A stretch of 64,000 nucleotides of DNA from Acidobacteriota bacterium (lineage in GTDB: Bacteria > Acidobacteriota > Holophagae > Acanthopleuribacterales > Acanthopleuribacteraceae): assembly GCA_020439745.1 (NCBI GenBank), contig JAGQSC010000019.1, positions 310,001 to 374,000 of the forward strand, in the 5' to 3' direction. Made by a program: the position numbers and the translations under genes. A model generated the notes under the pieces. The model worked only from the letters and a program-made list of their open reading frames with translations, had not been told where the DNA came from and made no database searches. How positions within the stretch are numbered: position 1 is the first letter of the stretch; each line of letters starts with the position of its first letter. This document shows positions 26,286 to 35,543 of this stretch, piece after piece.

Positions 26286-26866
26286 CCCCATTAGTCTTCG
26301 CCAGTACGTCGCGATACAAACTCGCCCAGTTCGCGCGTTTGAACCTACCATTCAAAGCCATGGCGCCGCCCTTCGATGAAGAAGAAGTCAAAGGTGCCCC
26401 AAAACAACTGGCGATCGATCGGGCTTTGGGAAAGGCCTTGTCTTTGAGTGCAGAGCGGCCCAATTCGGTGATCGTGGGTTCCGACCAAACCCTTGAAATC
26501 GAGGGTGAAGTGTTGGGCAAACCCGGTACCCATGACAGAGCACTCATTCAGTTGCAACGCTTAAGAGGCAAGACACACTACCTGCACAGCGCATACGCGT
26601 TGGTTCATGGCGATCGAATTACCACCGGCTGCGTGACGGCCGCCATGACCGCACGTCACGAAATCGGTGACCGTTTCCTCAGCGAGATGATTGCAAAGGA
26701 CGACACCACAGACTGTTGCGGCGCATACAAATGGGAATCCATGGGAATATTCCTATTTGATCGCGTGGAGGTATCCGACCACAACGCGATCGTCGGACTC
26801 CCACTCTTGTCGCTCATACAGTCATTAATAGGCTATGGATTCTTCCCATTCCTGAGTCATAAATAG
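26282..26866 (+). CDS. Maf-family nucleotide pyrophosphatase
   Basis: 194 residues, standard for Maf. The N-terminal ASTSRYKL and the PPFDEEEVK segments, VGSDQTLEIEGEVLGKPG (the substrate-Asp motif) and the C-terminal KWESMGIFLFDRVEVSDHNAIVGLPL are family blocks. The E.SM.IFLF and GLPL region fits the YceF (m7GTP-preferring) branch, although subtype is a guess. Maf enzymes hydrolyse modified NTPs and help keep septum formation in check. ATG 26282 overlaps the queD-like stop by four bases (ATGA), so it is translationally coupled. A run of T (26880-26894) follows the stop. Confidence 0.9.
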   Translation: MTPLVFASTSRYKLAQFARLNLPFKAMAPPFDEEEVKGAPKQLAIDRALGKALSLSAERPNSVIVGSDQTLEIEGEVLGKPGTHDRALIQLQRLRGKTHYLHSAYALVHGDRITTGCVTAAMTARHEIGDRFLSEMIAKDDTTDCCGAYKWESMGIFLFDRVEVSDHNAIVGLPLLSLIQSLIGYGFFPFLSHK

Positions 26867-26884
26867 ACAAAATGTGCCAGTTTT

Positions 26885-26913
26885 TTGCTTTTTTGATTTC
26901 GCGACCTTATATT
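26885..26913 (+). promoter_or_regulatory. upstream promoter of rpoD
   Basis: TTGCTT (26885-26890), 17-base spacer, TATATT (26908-26913). It sits about 225 bases before the sigma factor start and within the T-rich tail of the Maf gene. Confidence 0.55.
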
Positions 26914-27072
26914 GCCTTGCGATGAGGATGCGGGTGTTCGGATCTTTGTTGGCGTGATACACGTCAGCGAAAGGGAGATAGCTGTTGGCCGACAAAGATA
27001 CAACGCGAGCTGAGAGGACGTTCTGTCAGCAGTGCGACTCGCTCGTCCAAATAGGTGCATGTGGTCCCATCC

Positions 27073-27101
27073 TTGATCCCATGCGCAGTTTTCGATAGAA
27101 T
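27073..27101 (+). promoter_or_regulatory. proximal promoter of rpoD
   Basis: TTGATC (27073-27078), 17-base spacer, TAGAAT (27096-27101). Transcription would start about 30 bases before the coding start. With the upstream pair, this suggests two tandem sigma-70 promoters. Confidence 0.6.
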
Positions 27102-27138
27102 CCAAGGTTCTGCACATTGATGCGGTGAGGTGGTCAAT

Positions 27139-28890
27139 TTGAAGTCAGAGGAAATTCCCAAAGAGATTCATGATCTTTTGGAGCTCGGTAAAGAGCGCGG
27201 TTATCTTACATACGAAGAAATAAATGATGGTCTGCCTGAAGACATGGTCACGCCAGAGGAACTGGAAGACCTGTACCAGTCCATGGCGCATTTCGGTATC
27301 GAACTGATCGACGAGGAAGGCAAACCTCGCATGATCGAAGAAGATAGCGAAGGGGAAAGCAGCGAGAGCAAGTCTTCATCCAACCGGACATCAGAGTCCG
27401 TATTCGCAATACCTGACAGTAAACGGGAAGACAGCGGCTACGAGATCGATCTATCACCGAGCTTGCTGGATCGAACCAATGACCCCGTGCGCATGTACCT
27501 CAAAGAAATGGGTAACGTGCCACTACTTACCCGCGAAAAAGAGGTGTTCCTCTCCAAAAAGATCGAACGTGGCAAGAAGATTACGTTCAAGGCACTTTCC
27601 CGATTTCGCTTTCTGATTCCCGAGATCTTAGAGATGGGTCGCACCTTGCAGATGGCACCCGAAGACATCAAAGACACGCTGGAATTCGGGACCGATGACG
27701 ATGAAGATTCAGCAAAGACACGAAGTATCATGATCGCCATCTTCGAGAAGCTGGACGCCCATGAAGGCGAGGTCCGCAAAGCCGAAAACCGTCTGGCCAC
27801 AACACGTTCCAAGTCTGAAAAACGAATTGCCCAAATGGAACGGGAATTGGTTCGCTTGCGCGTGACGACGTCCCGTATGATTCGCGAAATCCCTTTCAGC
27901 CAGAAGGAATTGGGTCATCTCATCGATATGGCCGCTCGCTACTACAACAAGATCATCACATACGAACACAAGATCAAGAAGATCGACCAGAAAATGGCTA
28001 AGAAGTCACACAAGGCACAAAGGCCACAACTGGAGAAAGACCGACACGACTCAGTGATGGCGCTCAACTTGCTCGAAGGCGAGATTGGCGCTTCCATCGA
28101 ACGTTTCAAGTTGAACTACACCAAACTGAAAAAGGGTGAATTCGAAACGGAAGACGCAAAGCGTAAACTGATCGAAGCCAACTTGCGCTTGGTCGTATCG
28201 ATTGCCAAGAAATACACCAATCGTGGCCTGCAGTTCCTGGACCTGATCCAGGAAGGCAACATTGGCTTGATGAAAGCCGTGGACAAGTTCGAATATCGAC
28301 GCGGTTATAAATTCTCAACCTATGCAACTTGGTGGATTCGGCAAGCCATCACGCGAGCCATCGCCGATCAAGCACGCACCATTCGTATTCCCGTGCACAT
28401 GATTGAAACCATCAACAAGCTCATTCGCACATCTCGCGCGTTGGTCCAGGAGATGGGCCACGAACCCACCTGCGAAGAAATTGCCGAAAAAATGGAGATC
28501 CCGGTTTCCAAAGTACGCAAGATCATGAAAATCGCACAAGAACCGATTTCACTCGAAACACCGATCGGCGAAGAAGAGGATTCCCACCTGGGTGACTTCA
28601 TCGAAGATTCCAAGATCATTTCGCCCGTGGATGCGGTGATTTCCATTAACTTAAAAGAACAAACCGAGGAAGTTCTGGAATCGCTCACTCCTCGCGAAGA
28701 GAAAGTCCTGCGCCTGCGATTTGGTGTGGGTGAGGAAAGCGAACACACGCTTGAAGAAGTGGGTCAGAAGTTTGCGGTCACCCGAGAGCGCATCCGTCAA
28801 ATCGAATCCAAAGCGCTGCGCAAGCTGCGACACCCTTCGCGAAGCCGGAAATTGAAAGCCTTCTTGGAAGGCAGTCGGTTCTCCAACTAA
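27139..28890 (+). CDS. rpoD: primary sigma factor RpoD (sigma-70)
   Basis: 583 residues from TTG 27139, with GAGGTG six bases upstream; GTG 27130 is the alternative. Region 1.1 is the acidic N terminus (1-75). Region 1.2 has [22 protein letters not shown] ~150-residue charged non-conserved region follows. Region 2 has [35 protein letters not shown] (2.3/2.4), then IRIPVHMIE (region 3), and region 4.2 [19 protein letters not shown] with the -35 helix. It directs RNA polymerase to housekeeping promoters. It is monocistronic, bounded by two promoters and a strong terminator. Confidence 0.97.
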   Translation: MKSEEIPKEIHDLLELGKERGYLTYEEINDGLPEDMVTPEELEDLYQSMAHFGIELIDEEGKPRMIEEDSEGESSESKSSSNRTSESVFAIPDSKREDSGYEIDLSPSLLDRTNDPVRMYLKEMGNVPLLTREKEVFLSKKIERGKKITFKALSRFRFLIPEILEMGRTLQMAPEDIKDTLEFGTDDDEDSAKTRSIMIAIFEKLDAHEGEVRKAENRLATTRSKSEKRIAQMERELVRLRVTTSRMIREIPFSQKELGHLIDMAARYYNKIITYEHKIKKIDQKMAKKSHKAQRPQLEKDRHDSVMALNLLEGEIGASIERFKLNYTKLKKGEFETEDAKRKLIEANLRLVVSIAKKYTNRGLQFLDLIQEGNIGLMKAVDKFEYRRGYKFSTYATWWIRQAITRAIADQARTIRIPVHMIETINKLIRTSRALVQEMGHEPTCEEIAEKMEIPVSKVRKIMKIAQEPISLETPIGEEEDSHLGDFIEDSKIISPVDAVISINLKEQTEEVLESLTPREEKVLRLRFGVGEESEHTLEEVGQKFAVTRERIRQIESKALRKLRHPSRSRKLKAFLEGSRFSN

Positions 28891-28896
28891 TCAGCG

Positions 28897-28926
28897 ACCC
28901 CGGCTCACGCCGGGGTTTCTGCTTTT
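28897..28926 (+). terminator. intrinsic terminator after rpoD
   Basis: CCCCGGC (28898-28904) pairs with GCCGGGG (28909-28915) around TCAC, extended by A28897-T28916, and is followed by TTTCTGCTTTT. It ends exactly at the base before the ATG of the next gene. Confidence 0.92.
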
Positions 28927-29745
28927 ATGGCTTATCTCGTACTTGCTTCCCTTCTGTGGGCGGTCCCGTTTGGGCTCATCAAGAGGACCCTTACCGATGT
29001 GGATCCCACCCTGGTTGCATGGATCCGCCTAGTCCTGGCTTGCCTCGCTTTTGCGGGATTTCTGAGACCAGCGCCCTGGAAGCAAGCCAGCAAATGGATG
29101 TTGATCGGCGCAGTACAGTTTGGTGCCATGTACGTGTTGTACATTCGTGCCTTTCAATACCTTTCAGGCAGCGAAGTGGCGTTACTCACGATCACCACAC
29201 CGCTTTGGGTGTCACTTATGGTGGAGGGCCGTCGGTCCACTCGTCTATGGTGTGCCGCGGGGATTGCAGTGTTTGCTGCCGCCCTGCTTCAAAAAACATG
29301 GAACCTGCGCTCCCTTACTCTGGTCGGCATCTTGCTGGTTCAGCTTGCCAATGTCTGCTTCGCTTGGGGTCAATTGCGATACCGCAAATGGTGCTCCAAC
29401 CAACGACCTGAAGCGGGTATGATGGCGTGGCTGTATTTGGGTGCGCTGGTCGTTCCCACCGTCATGCTGGCATTTGGTTCTTTTCATTTACCCAGCCGCC
29501 CAGATCAATGGGGAGCCCTACTCTACCTAGGACTGGTACCCACTGCGCTAGGTTTCTATTTATGGAACCGTGGGAGCCGTTTCGTTCCTGCCGCTGTGCT
29601 GGCCGTTGCCAACAACCTGAAAATTCCTTTGGCCATTTTGCTGGCATGGACGGTGTTCGGCGAGAAACGACCCGATCTGGTCTTTCTGGCCAGCGCTGTT
29701 CTTTTTGGGGTGGCATTTGCCATTGCGCCCCGCCAAAGAGGTTAG
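28927..29745 (+). CDS. EamA/RhaT-family (DMT) transporter
   Basis: 272 residues with about ten hydrophobic helices, built from two EamA halves: LWAVPFGLIKRTL...LVAWIRLVLACLAF opens the first and LVQLANVCFAWGQL / LYLGLVPTALGFYLWNRG marks the second, typical of drug/metabolite transporters in the inner membrane. Substrate is not readable. The start codon touches the T tract of the rpoD terminator and has no recognisable ribosome site, so it would be translated only from a leaderless or readthrough mRNA. Its stop overlaps the end of the convergent kinase gene by four bases. Confidence 0.87.
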   Translation: MAYLVLASLLWAVPFGLIKRTLTDVDPTLVAWIRLVLACLAFAGFLRPAPWKQASKWMLIGAVQFGAMYVLYIRAFQYLSGSEVALLTITTPLWVSLMVEGRRSTRLWCAAGIAVFAAALLQKTWNLRSLTLVGILLVQLANVCFAWGQLRYRKWCSNQRPEAGMMAWLYLGALVVPTVMLAFGSFHLPSRPDQWGALLYLGLVPTALGFYLWNRGSRFVPAAVLAVANNLKIPLAILLAWTVFGEKRPDLVFLASAVLFGVAFAIAPRQRG

Positions 29746-32465
29746 CGCGCCTCGCCAAACTCCAAGTCGTAGGCGTGGGGCGCAAATGAACGAGCCTTTT
29801 CTCGCAGACTTTCAGCCAATTCGTCGTTCCCTCTTGCGGCTTCTAGTCTGGACTTCATCTCCAATGTGAGCATGTGGCTACTATGCCATTGCCACATGTC
29901 GTCCACAATCCTTTCCGTGTCCGCCATCTGATGTTTTTTCAACAAGCTGTTAGCCAAGTGGAAGGCGGCGTGCAGATAACCTTCAAGTTCATCTGTCTCG
30001 CAGAATTTGAGGAACGATGCCTGACACCAATGATCAGCGTCGTCGATTGACCCTGTTCTTCTTGACCGTTCCGCTCTTAAAAAGTCAAGTCGCGCCATGC
30101 CGGACAAGTCTTGTGACAAATGCCATCCCGCATCTTCGAATAGGCTTTCTAGCAACTCGAACTGATCTCTCGCCAAATAGAGTTCAATCAAGCTCAACAA
30201 GCCATATCCCTCACGACTGCTATCACCACCCCGGGCAAAACCCTCCAATGCAAGGCCTAGCTCCGTTTCAGCCCGATCCCATTGGTGTAGCTGCAAGTAG
30301 GTCCATCCAAGGTTGTGGCGAGCAAGGGACTCGTCAGACGGGCGGTTCGAAACCTGATGCAAGGCCACTGCCTTTTGATAATGTTGTACTGCATTCTCAT
30401 AATCGTAGCGACGAACCGCAAGACCTCCAAGATTGTTGGCCAAAGAGGCCTGACGCTCAATATCCTGCTGTTCGACAGCCAGATTCCATGCCCTTTGATA
30501 ATGTAATTCTGCAGTTTTCAAGTCACCAAACAGGCGGCTCAACGAGCCCATGCTGGATTCGGTTCGAATCACGCCCTGCCAGTCTCCGCATGACTGCTGT
30601 AACTGTCTGGCATGATCGTAACGCGACATCGCTTCCCGTATATCACCCATTTGACGATAAACTGCAGCTAAGCGAGATTCGGCGGTCGCCAATCCACGCA
30701 TATCACCCAACTTGGTCATGGTCCTAGCGGCACTTTCCGCCGTGTTTCTGGCCAGGTCAAGCACACCCTGCCGCCGATAGACGCTCGATTGACGCAACTG
30801 TGCTTCGGCCACCTGTCGTTGATCACTGGCCGTCACCGCATCCGACTCAGCCTGTTCGAAAAAATGCAAGGCCTGGTTTAGTTCACCTATTTCTAACTGG
30901 ACCAAGCCCATTCTCAAGAATCCCCTTTGGCGCAAAGAGAGATCGGGTTGTTCGGTCACACGACGGGCAATGGCCATGGCTTCGTCAAACTTGCCTGTGG
31001 CAGTCAGGCATTGGGCCAGCCTCAGTTGCGCCCGGAAGAAGTTGGGATCCAACTGCACACAGACCTCAAAGAAAGAAATCGCAGCTGGCTCACCTTGGTT
31101 TTCCATCATTTGTACGCCATGCGCGTATATTTCGTTTAACAATGGGTCTGAGCTGTGAGACTCCTCTGAGGTGACTGATCCCCCTGCTCCCAGTTGAAAC
31201 GCAATACGTCGCGCTGCCCCAAACAAAGCGGGTGTCATCTCCGATGCGGATACCGTTTCTGAAAGCGAGTGACCGCTGCCATCCTCAATGGTGAATACCA
31301 ACGTCGCCTGGTTGGGGTCCGTCTCGAACTGGGTCGTCACTAAAAATTCAGTTTTGGTGGGAGACAACTCGCTGTGAGCCAATTGAACATCTAAGAGCTT
31401 GTATTGACCCAGAGCCTCCATTAACAAAGCCATCCAACCGGCTTGCTCATGGGCTTCTCGCAATAGAACCGTGCGCACCTGAGGATCGTCCATCTTCCAG
31501 GTGGGTTGACGAACGCGAATGGCTTGAACCGTGAATAGGGCGATTAGCGCTAATGCTGCGGTCGCTGCGAAAGCCATTTTTCGACGACGACGGGCTCGGG
31601 CCGGCCTGGACAAGAGTCGCTGTGCTTCCAGCTTCACATCGGTCGCCGACGGTCGAAGCGTTGTATCGGGTTGGGTCATCCTTTCCAAAAACCGAACCAA
31701 TTCCACATCACCGATCTCTTGATCAAAGGGTATGATCTTGCGAAAAGCCACATGACCCAACATGGCCGGTTGTGTCAGATCTTCAGGATAGGCTCGGCGA
31801 CCCGTAAGCACTTCAATCATGACGATGCCTAACGAATAGATGTCCGTGGCAGTCGTCAGCTTATCCCCTCGGGCCTGCTCTGGCGACATGTAGGCCAGCG
31901 TCCCTACCAAAGACCCCTCTGTTGTTTTTGTGTCAGACGCCGAATACTCGTGAACATAGGCGTTCGAACTCGTCTCTATTTCGTGATCCTCAGAAGAGCG
32001 CGCCAGCCCAAAGTCCAGCACCTTGACGCTGCGATCCCTCAGAACCATCAGATTGTCAGGCTTGAGATCGCGATGGATGATCTGAGCCTTATGCGCCACT
32101 TCGAGTGCCGAAGCGATTTGAATCAGTAACTTGAGGCAATCGTCTTTTCCAATCATCCGGCACCGCGTAGCCGCTTTCAACGTGGTGCCATCCAAGTACT
32201 CAAGGACAAGCACATCCTGACGGGTGTCCTCAATGAAATCGTAAATGCGGCAGATATTGGGATGGTCCAACTGAGACAGCGTTCGCGCTTCCCTCATGAA
32301 CCGAGCTTTGGCTAAGGGACTCAGGCGGCGCTTGGCCTGCATCACTTTTAAGGCCACATCGCGATCAAGCAAAGGGTCGCGGCCTCTAAAGACATCACCC
32401 ATCCCGCCGGAACCCGCTTCCGCGCAGACCACAAACCGTCCAAAACGCTGTGGATGTTCGGTCAC
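29742..32465 (-). CDS. Ser/Thr protein kinase with TPR array
   Basis: 907 residues from GTG 32465, with GGAGG upstream. The N-terminal Hanks-type kinase (about 10-285) has GSGGMG, an ATP lysine in VALKVM, HRDLKPDN, DFGLARS and MSPEQARG. One hydrophobic helix (around 295-315) follows, then a ~120-residue periplasmic-type region, and about 480 residues of TPR repeats rich in A-x-L-x-L and YxxA patterns. The kinase is therefore cytoplasmic and the TPRs are outside, probably sensing a partner. It is divergent from a second kinase with the same layout 72 bases away, and both share RRLSPLxxxRFLREARxLSQLDHPNICRIYD-type wording. Confidence 0.94.
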   Translation of the reverse strand: MTEHPQRFGRFVVCAEAGSGGMGDVFRGRDPLLDRDVALKVMQAKRRLSPLAKARFMREARTLSQLDHPNICRIYDFIEDTRQDVLVLEYLDGTTLKAATRCRMIGKDDCLKLLIQIASALEVAHKAQIIHRDLKPDNLMVLRDRSVKVLDFGLARSSEDHEIETSSNAYVHEYSASDTKTTEGSLVGTLAYMSPEQARGDKLTTATDIYSLGIVMIEVLTGRRAYPEDLTQPAMLGHVAFRKIIPFDQEIGDVELVRFLERMTQPDTTLRPSATDVKLEAQRLLSRPARARRRRKMAFAATAALALIALFTVQAIRVRQPTWKMDDPQVRTVLLREAHEQAGWMALLMEALGQYKLLDVQLAHSELSPTKTEFLVTTQFETDPNQATLVFTIEDGSGHSLSETVSASEMTPALFGAARRIAFQLGAGGSVTSEESHSSDPLLNEIYAHGVQMMENQGEPAAISFFEVCVQLDPNFFRAQLRLAQCLTATGKFDEAMAIARRVTEQPDLSLRQRGFLRMGLVQLEIGELNQALHFFEQAESDAVTASDQRQVAEAQLRQSSVYRRQGVLDLARNTAESAARTMTKLGDMRGLATAESRLAAVYRQMGDIREAMSRYDHARQLQQSCGDWQGVIRTESSMGSLSRLFGDLKTAELHYQRAWNLAVEQQDIERQASLANNLGGLAVRRYDYENAVQHYQKAVALHQVSNRPSDESLARHNLGWTYLQLHQWDRAETELGLALEGFARGGDSSREGYGLLSLIELYLARDQFELLESLFEDAGWHLSQDLSGMARLDFLRAERSRRTGSIDDADHWCQASFLKFCETDELEGYLHAAFHLANSLLKKHQMADTERIVDDMWQWHSSHMLTLEMKSRLEAARGNDELAESLREKARSFAPHAYDLEFGEAR

Positions 32466-32537
32466 CTATCCTCCACACAGACATCATAACAGGCGTAAAT
32501 GAAGTAACATGAAGCATTCATTGCTTCGAGGTCGTTC

Positions 32538-35408
32538 TTGACAGTAAACGCAGATGAAACCAATCGGATAGGCAGGTTTCGCATCGACCGTCTCATCGGT
32601 CGAGGGGGCATGGGCCACGTCTATTTGGGTTTCGATGAAATGCTCGAACGGCCCGTGGCCCTCAAGGCGCTTTCACCGGAAAGACGCCTCTCACCCCTGG
32701 ATTTGACGCGGTTCCTGCGCGAGGCACGCATTCTTTCTCAATTGGATCACCCCAATATCTGCCGGATCTACGACTTGATTGAATGGCGGGAACACGAGTT
32801 CTTGGTGTTGGAATACATCGACGGAGTTACCCTTACCGAGGCCATGTCCAACAACTTGGCAACAGAACGAAAACTGAAGATCGTTCATACGTTGGTCGAA
32901 GTGTTGGATGTGGCGCACCAGGCAGGAATCATTCATCGCGATTTCAAACCCGACAACGTGATGATCGAAGCTTCCGGCGCCATTAGAGTCCTAGACTTTG
33001 GGCTGGGACGCAAAACAGGCGACGATTGGGAAGAAGTGCCAGACCCCATCGCGGATCATCTGAGCGATCTGGAAGATGGTGCATCCGGATCAAGTAAAAC
33101 CACCGTCGGATCGATCGTCGGCACCCTGAAGTACATGAGCCCCGAAGCCGCTAATGGCGAGGAAGTGGGCTTACCCAGCGATATTTACTCCCTCGGTGTG
33201 TTGATGTACGAGTTGTTTTGCGGCCATTCACCTTATGCGGACGATTTACCTCAGCCAGCGCTCCTGATGCACGTCATGAACGCACGCGTGGCCCCGATTC
33301 CTGAGAATGCGATGAATGCAGACGTACGCGCCCTGATTGAATCGTGCTTGCAGGAACACCCAAACAGCCGTCCCACCGCCGAACAATTGCGTAGAGACTT
33401 GGAAACGATACGACTCAAACCCAAGGTGAAAGCGAGGCGCATCAGGCGCATCCGAGCGGGCGTTTACACGTCTCTCATGTTGCTCGCTGCCATCATCCTG
33501 ACATGGCGCTTCGCCCAACCAAAACCACTCCTGCAAGCGCGCAAAGTGAACCGATTAGCCCTTTTGCCCGTTGTGAACCTGGACAGTTCGGGTGACTCAC
33601 AATGGTTTTCCACGGGATTGAGAGATCTTGCCGAATTGCACCTTGCAGGCATTCAGCATCTGGCATTGGTTCCCAACGAACACCTGGAATCCTTCATTGA
33701 CGGACCCCTTCGTGTATTGTCTCCAGCCGAATTGACCGAAATGACTGAGGCATTGGACCTGGATTTCACGGTTTCGTCGTGGGTAGATTCCTCCGAGGCA
33801 GGATTTCGAATCCACTATCAAATATACGGCGACCGCGGAGAGATTGCTTCCGGCACAGTAGATTCTCGCGATCCCGCAGAAGGCGCCTCCCTTTTCGGAA
33901 AACAGCTCTTTCACAAAATGACCGGTGCTGACCTACAAACCTCTATGGTTTCACGCAGCAGCTTTGTCAATCAAATCTATGCCGTAGGCGTACACCGGCT
34001 GCAAAGCGAGGGAGCCCCCCAGGCTGTGGACTTCTTTCGCGTCTGCCTGCAACTTGACCCAGAGTTCAACCAAGCACGTCTGCAATTGGCCAGTTGCATG
34101 GAGAAGACCGGTGACTGGGACGAAGCGATCAACGTGCTCAATGAGGCACTGTCCATCCATCAAAATGCCAGTGACCCCATCATCGGTGATGCACATCGTC
34201 TGTTGGGCAGTATCGCCCAACGCCGTGGCCATACCGATCAAGCCAAGGACCACTTGAAAAAAGCTTTGGACCACTACACCCGAATTCGCGATGAAAATGG
34301 GATGGCGCACATTCATCGACAACTGGGCGTGATGGCCTATTACGCCGGTCACATCGAGGAAGCAAACGCGCTCTGGTCAATGGCGCGAGACAGTTACCGA
34401 CGTGCACGGGATCCCATTGGCGAAGCGAAAGTGCTCAACAATCTAGGCGCCATGTCATCTGCTTTGGGGGATCTGGCTGCATCGGATGCCTATCATGAGT
34501 CGGCCTTGAACATTCGCATGAAGCTTCGGGATCGAGAAGGCATGGCCGACAGCTATAACAACATGGGGAGTAACGCCTGGCAACAATCACGCTACGATGT
34601 GGGTCAGAAGTATTTTGAGCAAGCACTGACGCTCTATCGCGAGCAAGGAAACCAGCCTCGGGCCGCGCAGGCTCTTTCCAACCTGGCCGAGTGCCTGAAA
34701 GGTTCGGGCCATCTCGAAGAAGCTGTAAAACACACCAAAGAGGCCATTGCGATCTATCAGCAATCCGCTAGCCGACCCCAATGGGCCGTGTCTATGAACA
34801 ATTTGGCTGATACCTATAGGCTGATGGGCAAGTTCACGTTGGCCGAGAGCTGCTCCTATGACTCCTACAAAGCGCATCTTGAGCTGGATGACGAACTGGG
34901 CTCCATTTGGGCACTCCATTCGCTGGCTTTGATCTGCTACGAACGCAATGAATCCCAACAGGCATTCGACATAGCCGAATACGGTCTGAGCCTGTTGGGA
35001 TCCTATCAGGACATCGACAAAGAGGCTGCATTGCGCAATGACATGGGCGAGTTTGCACTGGCCATCGGCAAGCTCGACGAAGCACAGCGCCAATTGGAGG
35101 CAGCTCGGTTGTTGTTCGAGCAACTGGGTTCACCCCACATGATGGCTTTGGTAGATCACAATCTGGGACGATGCGCGCTAAGACGCAAAGACTTCGCTCT
35201 TGCAGAACACTACTATCAAGCCACCAAGAGCTTCTTTGAGGAAACCAGCACGCCTTATGCTCTGAGGAGCGAGATTGACGCCGCCCAATCGCAGTGGCCC
35301 GAGGCCGTCGACGCCCTGACTTGTGCACAACTGCTCGATGAATCCAACTGGACCTGGACCCTGGAGAAACGTTTGCGGGAACTCAAAGACAATTTGCAAA
35401 GAAATTGA
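32538..35408 (+). CDS. Ser/Thr protein kinase with TPR array
   Basis: 956 residues from TTG 32538, with GAGGTC five bases upstream. The kinase domain (about 10-285) has GRGGMG, lysine in VALKAL, HRDFKPDN (Phe for Leu), DFGLGRK and MSPEAANG. A hydrophobic helix at about 305-325 is followed by a ~130-residue beta-rich region (RLALLPVVNLDSSGDSQWFSTGL), like the FlgO/adenylate-cyclase-associated domain of such kinases. TPR repeats run to the C terminus. It is similar in order and wording to the divergent kinase, and they probably arose by duplication. The kinase should be active; its substrates are unknown. Confidence 0.94.
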   Translation: MTVNADETNRIGRFRIDRLIGRGGMGHVYLGFDEMLERPVALKALSPERRLSPLDLTRFLREARILSQLDHPNICRIYDLIEWREHEFLVLEYIDGVTLTEAMSNNLATERKLKIVHTLVEVLDVAHQAGIIHRDFKPDNVMIEASGAIRVLDFGLGRKTGDDWEEVPDPIADHLSDLEDGASGSSKTTVGSIVGTLKYMSPEAANGEEVGLPSDIYSLGVLMYELFCGHSPYADDLPQPALLMHVMNARVAPIPENAMNADVRALIESCLQEHPNSRPTAEQLRRDLETIRLKPKVKARRIRRIRAGVYTSLMLLAAIILTWRFAQPKPLLQARKVNRLALLPVVNLDSSGDSQWFSTGLRDLAELHLAGIQHLALVPNEHLESFIDGPLRVLSPAELTEMTEALDLDFTVSSWVDSSEAGFRIHYQIYGDRGEIASGTVDSRDPAEGASLFGKQLFHKMTGADLQTSMVSRSSFVNQIYAVGVHRLQSEGAPQAVDFFRVCLQLDPEFNQARLQLASCMEKTGDWDEAINVLNEALSIHQNASDPIIGDAHRLLGSIAQRRGHTDQAKDHLKKALDHYTRIRDENGMAHIHRQLGVMAYYAGHIEEANALWSMARDSYRRARDPIGEAKVLNNLGAMSSALGDLAASDAYHESALNIRMKLRDREGMADSYNNMGSNAWQQSRYDVGQKYFEQALTLYREQGNQPRAAQALSNLAECLKGSGHLEEAVKHTKEAIAIYQQSASRPQWAVSMNNLADTYRLMGKFTLAESCSYDSYKAHLELDDELGSIWALHSLALICYERNESQQAFDIAEYGLSLLGSYQDIDKEAALRNDMGEFALAIGKLDEAQRQLEAARLLFEQLGSPHMMALVDHNLGRCALRRKDFALAEHYYQATKSFFEETSTPYALRSEIDAAQSQWPEAVDALTCAQLLDESNWTWTLEKRLRELKDNLQRN

Positions 35409-35543
35409 TCAGCAAAGCTCGCTTAAGGTATGTGATAGGCTATCGGACGGATTGATGGCTGGAAGACCATATTCACATCAATTTTCACGCAAACGGTGTC
35501 ATCCATTTTGATTCTCATTAAGTCACTCGCAACCGAAATAGGT

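Noticed and set aside
34587-35123. Long minus-strand frame inside the kinase-TPR gene
   Set aside because: It is the complement of TPR-coding sequence and has no independent start signal.
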